32,549 nt of DNA from the NCBI GenBank assembly GCA_947372865.1, contig CANBVJ010000039.1:1-32549 (forward strand), written 5' to 3'. Below the pieces are notes generated by a model. The model had not been told where the DNA came from and searched no databases. It was given only the letters and a program-made list of their open reading frames with translations. This document shows, piece after piece, positions 18,527 to 26,090 of the stretch (positions are counted from its first letter, which is position 1; each line of letters opens with the position of its first letter). The stretch is from Comamonadaceae bacterium (lineage in GTDB: Bacteria; Pseudomonadota; Gammaproteobacteria; Burkholderiales; Burkholderiaceae_C). The position numbers and the translations under genes were made by a program.

Positions 18527-18579
18527 CCATGATTCAAATTGGGCACGCAAGACATTGCCAGCGCCGCCAACAAGGCAAC

Positions 18580-19293
18580 TCAACCGCCCGCAGCGCCCGC
18601 CACCCCCGCCCCAAACAAACTCACCAAATCCTGCGCCCCCGTAGGCGCACGCTCCAGTTGCAGATGCTGGGTAATGTGTTCCAAATGGGTGCGCATCAGG
18701 CCCTCAGCCTGGTCGGCGTCACCTGCGGCCAGGGCGCTGACGATGGCGGTGTGTTCGTCGTCGCGGCAGTTGGTAAAGCCGGCGTCGCCGTACATGCCGA
18801 TGATCAGCGAGCTGCGGGTCACCAGGTCTTTGACGATGCGCAGCATGACCGAGTTGCCCGCCGCCTGGGCCACGGCCGCATGGAACTGGCCGGACAGGCG
18901 AATAGCCTCGCGCCGGTTGCCCTGGTGGTGGGCGGCAGATTCGTTTTCCAGGTGCTGCTGCAGAACGGCGATGTCGGCCTGGCTGACGCGCTGGGCCGCA
19001 ATGCGCACCAGCGATGGCTCAACCGCCAGGCGCGCTTCAAAGATCTCGCGCGCTTGTTCGGCGCTGGGTTGGGCCACATAGGCGCCGCGGTTGGGCTGCA
19101 GCTCTACCACTTCGCGGCTGGCCAAAATGAGCAGACTGCGGCGTATGCGCATCCGCCCCACGCCAAAGGCCTCGCACAAATGGGCTTCTGACAGTTTGGC
19201 GCCCGGCGCCAGGCGCTGGTCCATGACGGCCTCGTAAATGCGCTCAACGATTTGCGCTTCTTCCGCATCAACCGGCTTGGAAATAGTGCTCAT
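18580..19293 (-). CDS. GntR-family regulator with FCD domain
   Basis: This 237-residue transcription factor has an N-terminal winged helix (about 12-75; IVERIYEAVMDQRLAPGAKLSE, LCEAFGVGRMRIRRSLLILASREVV) and a C-terminal helical FCD effector domain. Histidines usual for metal binding are in FHAAVAQAAGN, near DDEHTAIVSALAAGD and in MRTHLEHI. The frame continues upstream to 19440, but the ATG at 19293 fits family N-termini. A TACAAT box (minus strand, 19306-19301) lies so close that the transcript could be nearly leaderless. It diverges from the importer-racemase operon and very probably regulates it through the TTGTTAACAA site between them. The effector is probably the transported compound. 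Confidence 0.9.
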   Translation of the reverse strand: MSTISKPVDAEEAQIVERIYEAVMDQRLAPGAKLSEAHLCEAFGVGRMRIRRSLLILASREVVELQPNRGAYVAQPSAEQAREIFEARLAVEPSLVRIAAQRVSQADIAVLQQHLENESAAHHQGNRREAIRLSGQFHAAVAQAAGNSVMLRIVKDLVTRSSLIIGMYGDAGFTNCRDDEHTAIVSALAAGDADQAEGLMRTHLEHITQHLQLERAPTGAQDLVSLFGAGVAGAAGG

Positions 19294-19345
19294 GCGGCAA
19301 ATTGTAGTGCGGTGAAAACCCCTAGGAAAAATGTCAAAACAATCG

Positions 19346-19374
19346 TTGACATGATTGTTAACAACATTCATGAT
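19346..19374 (+). promoter_or_regulatory. Promoter of the importer operon, spacer carrying a GntR-like operator
   Basis: TTGACA (19346-19351) matches the -35 consensus exactly. CATGAT (19369-19374), 17 bases later, matches -10 at four of six positions. Inside the spacer lies TTGTTAACAA (19355-19364), a perfect palindrome close to the TTGTATACAA-type sites bound by FCD regulators. TGTCAA (19332-19337) and TTGACA also form an inverted repeat over the -35 box. Confidence 0.6.
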
Positions 19375-19454
19375 GCAGACACCAAGCCAGTTTGCGTGCT
19401 GCGCGCAGCCTTGGTGACCTTTCCAACACAGTGTCCTCATTAGGAGTTGCCTTC

Positions 19455-20642
19455 ATGAAAAAGCGTTACTTTATGAAAACCAGCGCCATTGCTGGTCTGG
19501 TTGCCGCCGCACTCAGTGGCGCGGCCTTTGCCGCCAACCCGGTGCTGAAAATCGGTTTTGTGGGCGTCACGTCCGGCCCGGCTGCAAGCTGGGGCATTTC
19601 TAACCAGCGCTCTATGGAAACCCGTGCCGCCTGGATCAACGAGACCGGTGGCGTCAAGATTGGCGGCACCACCTATGACGTGAAAATCGTCGCGTTTGAC
19701 GACCAAAAAGACCCCAAGCGCGCGATCGCCGGCATGGAAAAAATGGCGCAAGAAGGCATCCACTACGTGGTCGGCCCCAATGTGGACGACGGCGCCGCTG
19801 CTGTGCGCCCTGTGGCCGAGCAAAAGGGAATCATGTACTTCCCCTACGCGTTCCCCAAAGAGCTTTACACCAAGCCCGCCTCCAACGCCATTTTGGGCAT
19901 GGTGGCCAACTACCAGTCTGGCCCGGCCATCTACAAGTATTTGATGAAGGAAAAGAACGTCAAGAAGGTCGCTTTTGTGGCCGCCAACGAGTCTGACCCT
20001 TTAAGCCAGCGCGACAGCGGTGCTGCTGCGGCCAAGGCGCTGGGCATGCAAGTGGTGTCTGCTAACGTGACCTTCCAGGTTGACACCACCGACTTCAGCC
20101 CCGTGCTGCTGCCCGTGCTCAAAACCACGCCCGATTTGCTGGTCTTGTCGGGCGTCTCGCCCGCCCAGGCGCCACAACTCATCCGCTCGGCCCGTGAAAT
20201 GGGCTTCAAAGGCATTATTTCTACCGAAACCGCGCAAGACGCCAACGTGCTTAAAGAAGGCGCGGGCAAGCTGGCTGATGGCTTTATCTCGGTGGGTGGT
20301 GCTTCCACGCCCCAACTGGCCTCGGACAAGATGCGCGAGTTCGTCAAGCGTTACACCAAGATGTTTGGTGAGTACAACGACGAGTCCAACACCAAGGTCT
20401 ACGCCCTGGAATACATCCTGGAAACGCTCAAGGCCAACCCCAAGAGCATGACCGATGTGGCCGAGTTCAAGAAAACCATGGACAGCTTTGAGGCGCCCAA
20501 CCCCTATATGGTGGGCAGCGCCAAGCTGAAGTACGTGGGCATGGGCTCGTTTGGCCAGAAGCGCCAGGTATCGGTGCCGCTGGTGGTCAATGTCTACAAG
20601 GACGGCAAGTTTGAGACGCTGTTTGTCGCGCAAGTGGACTAA
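19455..20642 (+). CDS. Branched-chain-amino-acid-type ABC transporter, substrate-binding protein
   Basis: This 395-residue periplasmic binding protein (Peripl_BP_6 / LivK family) captures the substrate for the importer encoded downstream. The N-terminal signal peptide (about MKKRYFMKTSAIAGLVAAALSGAAFA, cleavage after AFA) is followed by KIGFVGVTSGPAASWG, the typical first strand and ligand loop. AGGAG 8 bases before ATG 19455 fixes the start; an upstream ATG at 19392 lacks such a site. It is the first gene of the operon. A strong hairpin separates it from the permease gene, as often seen where binding protein must be made in excess. The ligand is not known; the LivK family covers amino acids, amides, urea and aromatic acids. 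Confidence 0.9.
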   Translation: MKKRYFMKTSAIAGLVAAALSGAAFAANPVLKIGFVGVTSGPAASWGISNQRSMETRAAWINETGGVKIGGTTYDVKIVAFDDQKDPKRAIAGMEKMAQEGIHYVVGPNVDDGAAAVRPVAEQKGIMYFPYAFPKELYTKPASNAILGMVANYQSGPAIYKYLMKEKNVKKVAFVAANESDPLSQRDSGAAAAKALGMQVVSANVTFQVDTTDFSPVLLPVLKTTPDLLVLSGVSPAQAPQLIRSAREMGFKGIISTETAQDANVLKEGAGKLADGFISVGGASTPQLASDKMREFVKRYTKMFGEYNDESNTKVYALEYILETLKANPKSMTDVAEFKKTMDSFEAPNPYMVGSAKLKYVGMGSFGQKRQVSVPLVVNVYKDGKFETLFVAQVD

Positions 20643-20661
20643 TTAGCGCCAGGCCTCCCAA

Positions 20662-20690
20662 GGCGCACGCCTGCACGCCAGGCGTGCGCC
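20662..20690 (+). other. Intercistronic hairpin between binding protein and permease
   Basis: GGCGCACGCCTG (20662-20673) and CAGGCGTGCGCC (20679-20690) form a perfect 12-bp stem with a 5-base loop. There is no T tract after it, so it is more likely an RNA-stabilising or attenuating element than a full terminator. The permease ATG follows 26 bases later. Confidence 0.75.
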
Positions 20691-20715
20691 CCTCTCTCAA
20701 GGAACACCAATCTCC

Positions 20716-21585
20716 ATGGAACAAGTCATAGCCAACGGCCTTTATCTGGGGGCCCAGTACGCGCTGATCGCGCTGGGGCTGACCCTGATTTTTTCGCTCA
20801 TGAACGTGCTGAATTTTGCGCACGGCCAGATGTACGTGCTAGGGGGCTTTGTCACCTACACGGTGGTGGCGCAATTTGAGCTGCCTTTTATTGTGGGGCT
20901 GCTGGCCTCGGGCCTGGTGCTGGGCGCCGTGGGCGCGCTGGTGGAGCGATTTTTGTTTCGCCCGGTCATCCGCAAGTCGCAGCGCGAAGAAAGCACCATG
21001 CTGCTGGCCGCAGGCATCGCCTTCTTTTTGGACGCCGTCATCTTGCTGGTGTTTGGCGAAAAGCAGCGCGGCGTGCCCAAGATCATCGACGGCGTTTTCA
21101 ACTGGGATTTCCTGATCGTCATGCCCTATGACCGCATTGCCATTGGCTTGCTGGCGCTGGCCATGGTGGCGGGTTTTATCCTGTACATGCAGTATTCCAA
21201 AACCGGCCGCGCCATGCGCGCGCTGGCCCAAGACAAGGTCGCGGCGCGCCTGATGGGCGTGGACGTGGACCGCTATTCCATGATCGGCTTTGCGCTGGGC
21301 GCCATGCTCGCGGGCATTGTGGGCGGCTTGCTGGTCACCATTACCGGCATCAACTTAGGCATGGGCGGGCCAACCTCGATCAAGGCTTTCATGATGATCA
21401 TGATTGGCGGTGCCGGGGTTATCTCGGGCGCCATCATGGGCGGCTTCATTTTGGGCATGGTCGAGAGCGTAGGCCTGACCGTGCTGGCCGCCTCGGGCGA
21501 CATTACTTATCTGGTCATCTTCGCCTCGCTGATGGTTTTCCTGGCCATACGGCCCCAAGGCCTGATGGGCAAACCCTGGGGTTGA
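20716..21585 (+). CDS. Branched-chain-type ABC transporter permease, LivH family
   Basis: This 289-residue inner-membrane permease is one half of the transmembrane channel. It has about eight hydrophobic segments. Family motifs include GLYLGAQYALIALGLTLIFSLMNVLNFAHGQMYVLGG (about 7-43) and the ATPase-contact loop SKTGRAMRALAQDKVAARLMGVD (about 157-179). AAGGA lies upstream of the ATG. The LivM-type partner begins 1 base after the stop. Confidence 0.92.
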   Translation: MEQVIANGLYLGAQYALIALGLTLIFSLMNVLNFAHGQMYVLGGFVTYTVVAQFELPFIVGLLASGLVLGAVGALVERFLFRPVIRKSQREESTMLLAAGIAFFLDAVILLVFGEKQRGVPKIIDGVFNWDFLIVMPYDRIAIGLLALAMVAGFILYMQYSKTGRAMRALAQDKVAARLMGVDVDRYSMIGFALGAMLAGIVGGLLVTITGINLGMGGPTSIKAFMMIMIGGAGVISGAIMGGFILGMVESVGLTVLAASGDITYLVIFASLMVFLAIRPQGLMGKPWG

Positions 21586-21586
21586 C

Positions 21587-22561
21587 ATGAAAAATACCAA
21601 ACACCTCGCCTCCCTGGGCGTCTTCCTGCTCGCCGTTTTTCTGGCGATACCCGCAGCCATTGCAGCCTCCGGGCGCGTGGATCTGTATTACACGCTCACT
21701 GCGGTGGCCTTGTTGTCCATCGCGTCTGCCGGGGTCTGGCTCACTTTCTACATTGGGCGCATCAACATCGGCCAAGGCGCGTATGCGCTGGTGGGCGGCT
21801 ATGTTTCGGCCCTGCTGATCACCCGGGGTGACGTCAGCTTTTGGTGGACGCTGCCGCTCTCGGGCATTTTTTGCGCGGCGCTGGCGGTTTTGATTGGCCT
21901 GCCGATACTGCGCTTGCGCGGCGTTTACTTTGCCATGGTGACGCTGGTTTTGACCGAAGTGGCGCGCCTGGCGGCATTGGCGCTGCCCATTACCAACGGC
22001 GCCAAGGGCATCACGTCCATCCGCATGCCGTCCGAATTGAGCGTGCTGGGGATTACGCTGATTCCAGACTTCACCACCCTGGAAAACCCCAAGCTGGCGT
22101 TTTACTGGATGGCCGCCACCCTGATGACTGTGACGTATGCCGTGCTGTGGCGCATTGTCAACTCGCGTCTGGGCCACCTGTGCCGCTCTTTGCAGCAAAA
22201 CGAAGAACTGGCCTCCTCCATTGGCGTGGACATTGCCCGCCTGCGGGTGCTGGCTTACGCCATATCGTCATTTTTTGGCGGGGTGGCGGGCGCGGGCTTT
22301 ATTGCGATTTCGCAGTCGATTTACCCCTCCTCTTTCCAAAGTACCGACAGCGTGAACTTCATGCTCAACTGCTTTTTGGGTGGTCTGGGCTATGTGCTGG
22401 GCCCCATGCTGGGCACGCTTTTGCTGTACTTTGGCTGGGACTTGTTGTTTGCCACCGGGCGCTTTCAGCTGCTCATTTATTCCAGCCTGATGATTATTTT
22501 GATGCTGCTCCTGCCCAATGGCGTGTTGAGCCTGCTGGACCGCAAAGGAGACCGCAAATGA
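21587..22561 (+). CDS. Branched-chain-type ABC transporter permease, LivM family
   Basis: This 324-residue inner-membrane permease is the second half of the channel. The family opening YYTLTAVALLSIASAGVWLTFYIGRINIGQGAYALVGGY is at about 34-73. The ATPase-contact loop SRLGHLCRSLQQNEELASSIGVDIARLRVLAYAISSFFGGVAGA is at about 191-234. The start follows the LivH stop directly. Its stop overlaps the next ATG (ATGA at 22558-22561), so translation is coupled. Confidence 0.92.
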   Translation: MKNTKHLASLGVFLLAVFLAIPAAIAASGRVDLYYTLTAVALLSIASAGVWLTFYIGRINIGQGAYALVGGYVSALLITRGDVSFWWTLPLSGIFCAALAVLIGLPILRLRGVYFAMVTLVLTEVARLAALALPITNGAKGITSIRMPSELSVLGITLIPDFTTLENPKLAFYWMAATLMTVTYAVLWRIVNSRLGHLCRSLQQNEELASSIGVDIARLRVLAYAISSFFGGVAGAGFIAISQSIYPSSFQSTDSVNFMLNCFLGGLGYVLGPMLGTLLLYFGWDLLFATGRFQLLIYSSLMIILMLLLPNGVLSLLDRKGDRK

Positions 22562-23340
22562 GCGCCATTTTGGAAGTCCGCGGACTCACCAAGCGTTTTG
22601 GCGGCCTAACCGCCGTCAACAACATCAGCTTTGATGTGCAAGAGCGCGAAATTTTGTCGGTGATCGGCCCCAACGGCGCGGGCAAGTCCACGCTGTTCAA
22701 GCTGATCGCATCCTTCCTGCCCACCAGCAGCGGCGAGGTGGTGTTTCGAGGCGAGCGCATCAGCAACCGGGCGCCGCACGTGGTGGCCCGCAAAGGCGTG
22801 GTGCGCACCTTCCAAGAGACCACTATCTTTAGGTCGATGACGGTGCGCGAAAACATCATCGTGGCCCACCACCTGCGCTCACGGGCGTCACTGCTCGATT
22901 TCTTCTTGGGCACCCGCCTGGCGGCGGCCGATGAAGCCGAGTTTGCGGTGTCGGCCGACGGCATCATCGACTTTCTGGGCCTGGACGCCATTCGCAACGA
23001 GATGGCGTCCAACCTGCCCCAGGGCCACTTGCGCGCCCTGGGCATGGCCATCGGCCTGGCCACCAAGCCGGCGTTGCTGCTGCTAGACGAGCCCTTTGCC
23101 GGTATGAACCACGACGAGACCATGCGCATGGTCACCCTGGTGCGCCGCCTGCGCGAGGAACGCGGCGTCACCGTCTTACTGGTCGAGCACGACATGCCGG
23201 CCGTAATGAAGATTTCGGACCGCATTGTGGTGCTCAACTTTGGCGAAAAAATCGCCGAAGGCACGCCCGCCGAGATCCAGAACAACCCCAAAGTCATCGA
23301 AGCCTATCTGGGCGCCGAAGACGCTGCGATCGGAATGTAG
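22558..23340 (+). CDS. Branched-chain-type ABC transporter ATPase, LivG family
   Basis: This 260-residue cytoplasmic ATPase has Walker A GPNGAGKST (about 37-45), a Q-loop in RTFQETTIF, Walker B LLLLDEPFAG and the switch histidine in LLVEHDM. The signature reads NLPQGHLRALGMA, so the glycine is kept but the usual LSxGQ form is altered; LivG proteins often vary here. The frame is open far upstream of the chosen ATG within livM, but only the ATG at 22558 gives the family N-terminus (ILEVRGLTKRFGGLTAVN). Confidence 0.92.
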   Translation: MSAILEVRGLTKRFGGLTAVNNISFDVQEREILSVIGPNGAGKSTLFKLIASFLPTSSGEVVFRGERISNRAPHVVARKGVVRTFQETTIFRSMTVRENIIVAHHLRSRASLLDFFLGTRLAAADEAEFAVSADGIIDFLGLDAIRNEMASNLPQGHLRALGMAIGLATKPALLLLDEPFAGMNHDETMRMVTLVRRLREERGVTVLLVEHDMPAVMKISDRIVVLNFGEKIAEGTPAEIQNNPKVIEAYLGAEDAAIGM

Positions 23341-23343
23341 GCC

Positions 23344-24069
23344 ATGAGCACTTTGCTGAATTTTGAAAACGTCGAGCTGTATTACGACCAGGTCTATGCG
23401 CTCAAGGGCGTGTCCCTGACCCTGGACGAAGGCGAAACCGTGGCGCTGATTGGTGCCAACGGGGCCGGCAAATCGTCCATTCTGCGCGCCATTACCGGGC
23501 TGGCCAAGCTGCATTCCGGGCAGATCCACTTTATGGGCGAGCGCCTGGACGGCTTGGCCACGGCAGACATCGTCAAACGGGGCATTGCCATGGTGCCCGA
23601 GGGGCGGCGGGTGTTTCCGTTCATGTCGGTCAAGGACAACCTGTTGATGGGCGCCTTTACCCGCACCGACAAGGTCGGCATCGCCCACACCCTGGACAGC
23701 GTGCTCGAGCGCTTTCCGCGCCTGCGCGAGCGCTATTCCCAGCAGGCCGGCACCTTGTCGGGCGGCGAGCAGCAAATGATGGTGATTGGCCGCGCACTGA
23801 TGACCAAACCCCGCATGCTGCTGCTCGACGAACCCAGCCTGGGCATTGCGCCCAAGCTGGTGCAAGACATTGCACGCTCTATCGTGGCCATCTCGCGCGA
23901 TGAAAAAGTCAGCGTCTTGCTGGTGGAGCAAAACAGCCGCATGGCGCTGTCCATTTCCAAGCGCACCTACGCTTTGGCCACGGGCAAAGTGGTGCTGACC
24001 GGCGAATCCAAGGCCTTGATGGGCGACGAACGCATCAAGGCCGCTTACCTGGGCGGAGAGCTCGAATAA
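23344..24069 (+). CDS. Branched-chain-type ABC transporter ATPase, LivF family
   Basis: This 241-residue second ATPase of the importer has Walker A GANGAGKSS (about 38-46), RGIAMVPEGRRVFPFMSVKDNLLMGA, signature LSGGEQQMMVIGRAL (about 139-153), Walker B MLLLDEPSLG and the switch histidine position replaced by glutamine-rich LLVEQNS, as is normal in LivF. It starts 3 bases after LivG and the racemase follows 2 bases after its stop, giving a tight operon. Confidence 0.93.
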   Translation: MSTLLNFENVELYYDQVYALKGVSLTLDEGETVALIGANGAGKSSILRAITGLAKLHSGQIHFMGERLDGLATADIVKRGIAMVPEGRRVFPFMSVKDNLLMGAFTRTDKVGIAHTLDSVLERFPRLRERYSQQAGTLSGGEQQMMVIGRALMTKPRMLLLDEPSLGIAPKLVQDIARSIVAISRDEKVSVLLVEQNSRMALSISKRTYALATGKVVLTGESKALMGDERIKAAYLGGELE

Positions 24070-24071
24070 CC

Positions 24072-24791
24072 ATGCGCATTCTTGTAGTCAACCCCAACAC
24101 CACCGCGAGCATGACGCACAAAATCGGCGTGGCCGCCCAGCGGGCAGCAGCGCCGGGCACGCAGATTGTTGCCATCAACCCCTCCCATGGCCCGGCCTCG
24201 ATTGAAGGCTATTACGACGAGGCCCTGAGCCTGGCCGGTCTGTTGCAGTCGGTACGCCAGGCGCAAGACTTTGACGCCGTGGTGGTGGCCTGTTTTGACG
24301 ACACCGGCCTGGACGCCCTGCGCTGCCTGACCGACAAGCCCTTGGTCGGCATTGGCGAGGCCGCCTACCGGGTGGCCGCCATGCTGTGCAACAAATTCTC
24401 GGTGGTCACCACGCTGGCGCGCTCGGTGCCTGCGCTAGAGCACAACCTGCGGCGCTACGGCATGCAGCACCAATGCCAGCGGGTGCGCTCGTCAGAAGTG
24501 GCGGTGCTCGATCTGGAAGACGCACAACCCGAGGCGCTCAACAAGATAAGGGACGAAATCGCCCTGGCGCTGCGTGACGACCGGGCCGAAGCCATTGTGC
24601 TTGGCTGCGCTGGCATGGCCGACCTGGCGCATTCGATGTCTGAAGAGTTTGGCGTGCCCGTGCTGGACGGCCTGGCCTGCGCGGTAGCGCTGTGCGAAGG
24701 CATGGTGCGCCTGGGCGTTCGCACCTCGCGCCGGGGCGGCTATGCGCCGCCGCCTGCGGCAAAACTGGAATTGGCAGCCAAGGTGGCCTAA
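24072..24791 (+). CDS. Aspartate/glutamate/hydantoin racemase-family protein
   Basis: This 239-residue enzyme of the Asp/Glu racemase superfamily is closest in pattern to hydantoin racemases. It opens MRILVVNPNTTASMT. The two catalytic cysteines are Cys74 (VVACFDDTGLDALR) and Cys179 (IVLGCAGMADL), matching the cysteine pair of the cofactor-independent racemases. It ends the importer operon, so it probably acts on the imported compound, for instance racemising a hydantoin, an amino acid or a related acid. No hydantoinase or carbamoylase lies in the window, so the substrate stays open; maleate isomerase-like activity is a less likely alternative. Confidence 0.87.
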   Translation: MRILVVNPNTTASMTHKIGVAAQRAAAPGTQIVAINPSHGPASIEGYYDEALSLAGLLQSVRQAQDFDAVVVACFDDTGLDALRCLTDKPLVGIGEAAYRVAAMLCNKFSVVTTLARSVPALEHNLRRYGMQHQCQRVRSSEVAVLDLEDAQPEALNKIRDEIALALRDDRAEAIVLGCAGMADLAHSMSEEFGVPVLDGLACAVALCEGMVRLGVRTSRRGGYAPPPAAKLELAAKVA

Positions 24792-24857
24792 AGCGCCCTG
24801 CACCGCCAATCCACAGCCTGCGCCGCGCACTACCTTTGGCGGTTTGCACTGGCCCAT

Positions 24858-24887
24858 AAAAAAAGCCCTCGAAAGAGGGCTTTTTTT
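24858..24887. terminator. Bidirectional rho-independent terminator with GAAA loop
   Basis: GCCCTC (24865-24870) and GAGGGC (24875-24880) pair around a GAAA tetraloop, flanked by seven A (24858-24864) and seven T (24881-24887). It ends the importer operon on the plus strand and the small basic gene on the minus strand. Confidence 0.94.
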
Positions 24888-24901
24888 GTTGAAGACCGGA
24901 A

Positions 24902-25072
24902 TTAACCGCCCTTCTTGGCCCGCTTGCCGGGGTTCTTTTTGCTGCGGGTGGACACGCCACGCTCCAGGCTCACCTTTTGGCCGCGGCCTGCGCTGCCCAG
25001 GGTCATGCCGGGCAGAGGCTTGGGTGCGGGGGTGGCTTTGCGGTCTGCTTCGGTAACGATGGAATTGCCCAT
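24902..25072 (-). CDS. Small basic protein of 56 residues
   Basis: I do not recognise this family. The reading frame encodes a short, Gly/Lys/Arg-rich protein. It opens MGNSIVTEADRKATPAPKPL, a central LPGMTLGSAGRGQKV follows, and a strongly basic C-terminus runs STRSKKNPGKRAKKGG. AGGAAAG stands about 8 bases before the ATG, and a terminator stands just after the stop. Those flanks, and codon choice like that of the neighbours, support a real gene. The basic tail could bind RNA or DNA, or a ribosomal partner. No membrane segment or signal peptide is seen. Confidence 0.72.
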   Translation of the reverse strand: MGNSIVTEADRKATPAPKPLPGMTLGSAGRGQKVSLERGVSTRSKKNPGKRAKKGG

Positions 25073-25142
25073 GAGATCTTTCCTAGAGGTGTAATTGTGA
25101 AACCGTGTATTTGAACACTTTTTTGCCGCGTTTCGCGCGGGC

Positions 25143-26051
25143 TTAAGCGCGAAGCGCTTTTTTCAGCTCCACGCCGAGCTCGGGCTTGTGGGCAAAGGGG
25201 TCGGTGGGGTTGCGCGACATGAGCACGTCTTCCATGCGCACCTGCACCGACGCAATCGATTTGGGGTGGCTGTAGATGTAGAACTGGTTGGCGACCATGG
25301 CGTCAAACACCATTTGCGCCACGTTGGCTGCGCTGACCTTGCCGCTGCCCACGGCCTTGTCGCTCATGGCTTGACCGATGAGCTGGCTCTTGGTGGGTTT
25401 GGTGCCTGCGGCCTTGTGCTCGTCGGGGCGGTTGCGGTGGCTTTGGCTGATGCCGGTGGGCACAAAGAAGGGGCACAGCACGCTGGCGCTGATTTGCTCG
25501 GTCACCAGGGCCAGGTCTTGGTACAGGGTCTCGCTCATGCTCACCACGGCGTGCTTGCTCACGTTGTAGACGCCCATATTGGGCGCATTGAGCAAGCCGG
25601 CCATGCTGGCGGTGTTGACGATATGACCCTGAAAAGCCGGGTCAGCGGCCGCAGCGGCCAGCATCATAGGTGTGAACACGCGAATACCGTGGGCCACGCC
25701 CATCAGGTTCACGCCAATCACCCATTCCCAGTCTTGCAAGGTGTTTTCCCAGATCAGGCCGCCCGAGCCCACGCCGGCGTTGTTGAAAACAAAGTTCGGC
25801 GCGCCAAAGCGCGCCAGGGTGGCAGCGCCCAGGGCTTCAACCTGGTCGGCTTTGGACACGTCCACGCGCATAGCCAGCACGGGGGCACCGGCGGCGGTCA
25901 TCTCGGCCGCAGCCCGGTCCAGCGCATCTTGCTGCACATCGGCCAGCACCAGGTTCATGCCGAGTGCGGCGCCAATGCGGGCGCATTCCAGGCCAAAGCC
26001 CGAACCAGCGCCAGTGATGACGGCGGTTTTGTTTTTAAAGTCAGAAATCAT
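25143..26051 (-). CDS. Short-chain dehydrogenase/reductase (SDR)
   Basis: This 302-residue NAD(P)-dependent oxidoreductase has the cofactor motif TGAGSGFG (13-20), NNAG (90-93), catalytic Ser149 and Tyr162-x3-Lys166 (YNVSK). It is longer than the roughly 250-residue norm by a C-terminal extension of about 40 residues, a form common in SDRs of lipid and alcohol metabolism. It is the last gene of the minus-strand run. The substrate is unknown. Confidence 0.9.
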   Translation of the reverse strand: MISDFKNKTAVITGAGSGFGLECARIGAALGMNLVLADVQQDALDRAAAEMTAAGAPVLAMRVDVSKADQVEALGAATLARFGAPNFVFNNAGVGSGGLIWENTLQDWEWVIGVNLMGVAHGIRVFTPMMLAAAAADPAFQGHIVNTASMAGLLNAPNMGVYNVSKHAVVSMSETLYQDLALVTEQISASVLCPFFVPTGISQSHRNRPDEHKAAGTKPTKSQLIGQAMSDKAVGSGKVSAANVAQMVFDAMVANQFYIYSHPKSIASVQVRMEDVLMSRNPTDPFAHKPELGVELKKALRA

Positions 26052-26090
26052 GCAAAGGTCTCGTTAAAAAATGAGGAAAAAGAAACAGAT

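Larger units (their letters stand above)
18209..18579. other. 371-bp non-coding region between the methyltransferase and GntR genes
   Basis: No gene is supported here. The left half is strikingly AT-rich (17 G/C in the 60 bases 18241-18300) and holds the promoter region of the methyltransferase. A TTGACT on the minus strand near 18330 is a possible -35 box, but no good -10 partner was found at 17 bases. The right half (about 18341-18500) is GC-richer, with short imperfect repeats but no recognisable remnant. It ends in the GntR terminator. Confidence 0.6.

Noticed and set aside
18209..18583. An N-terminal extension of the methyltransferase frame
   Set aside because: Family members begin close to NDEFYTQ. 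The upstream DNA is AT-rich leader carrying a palindrome and runs through the GntR terminator.
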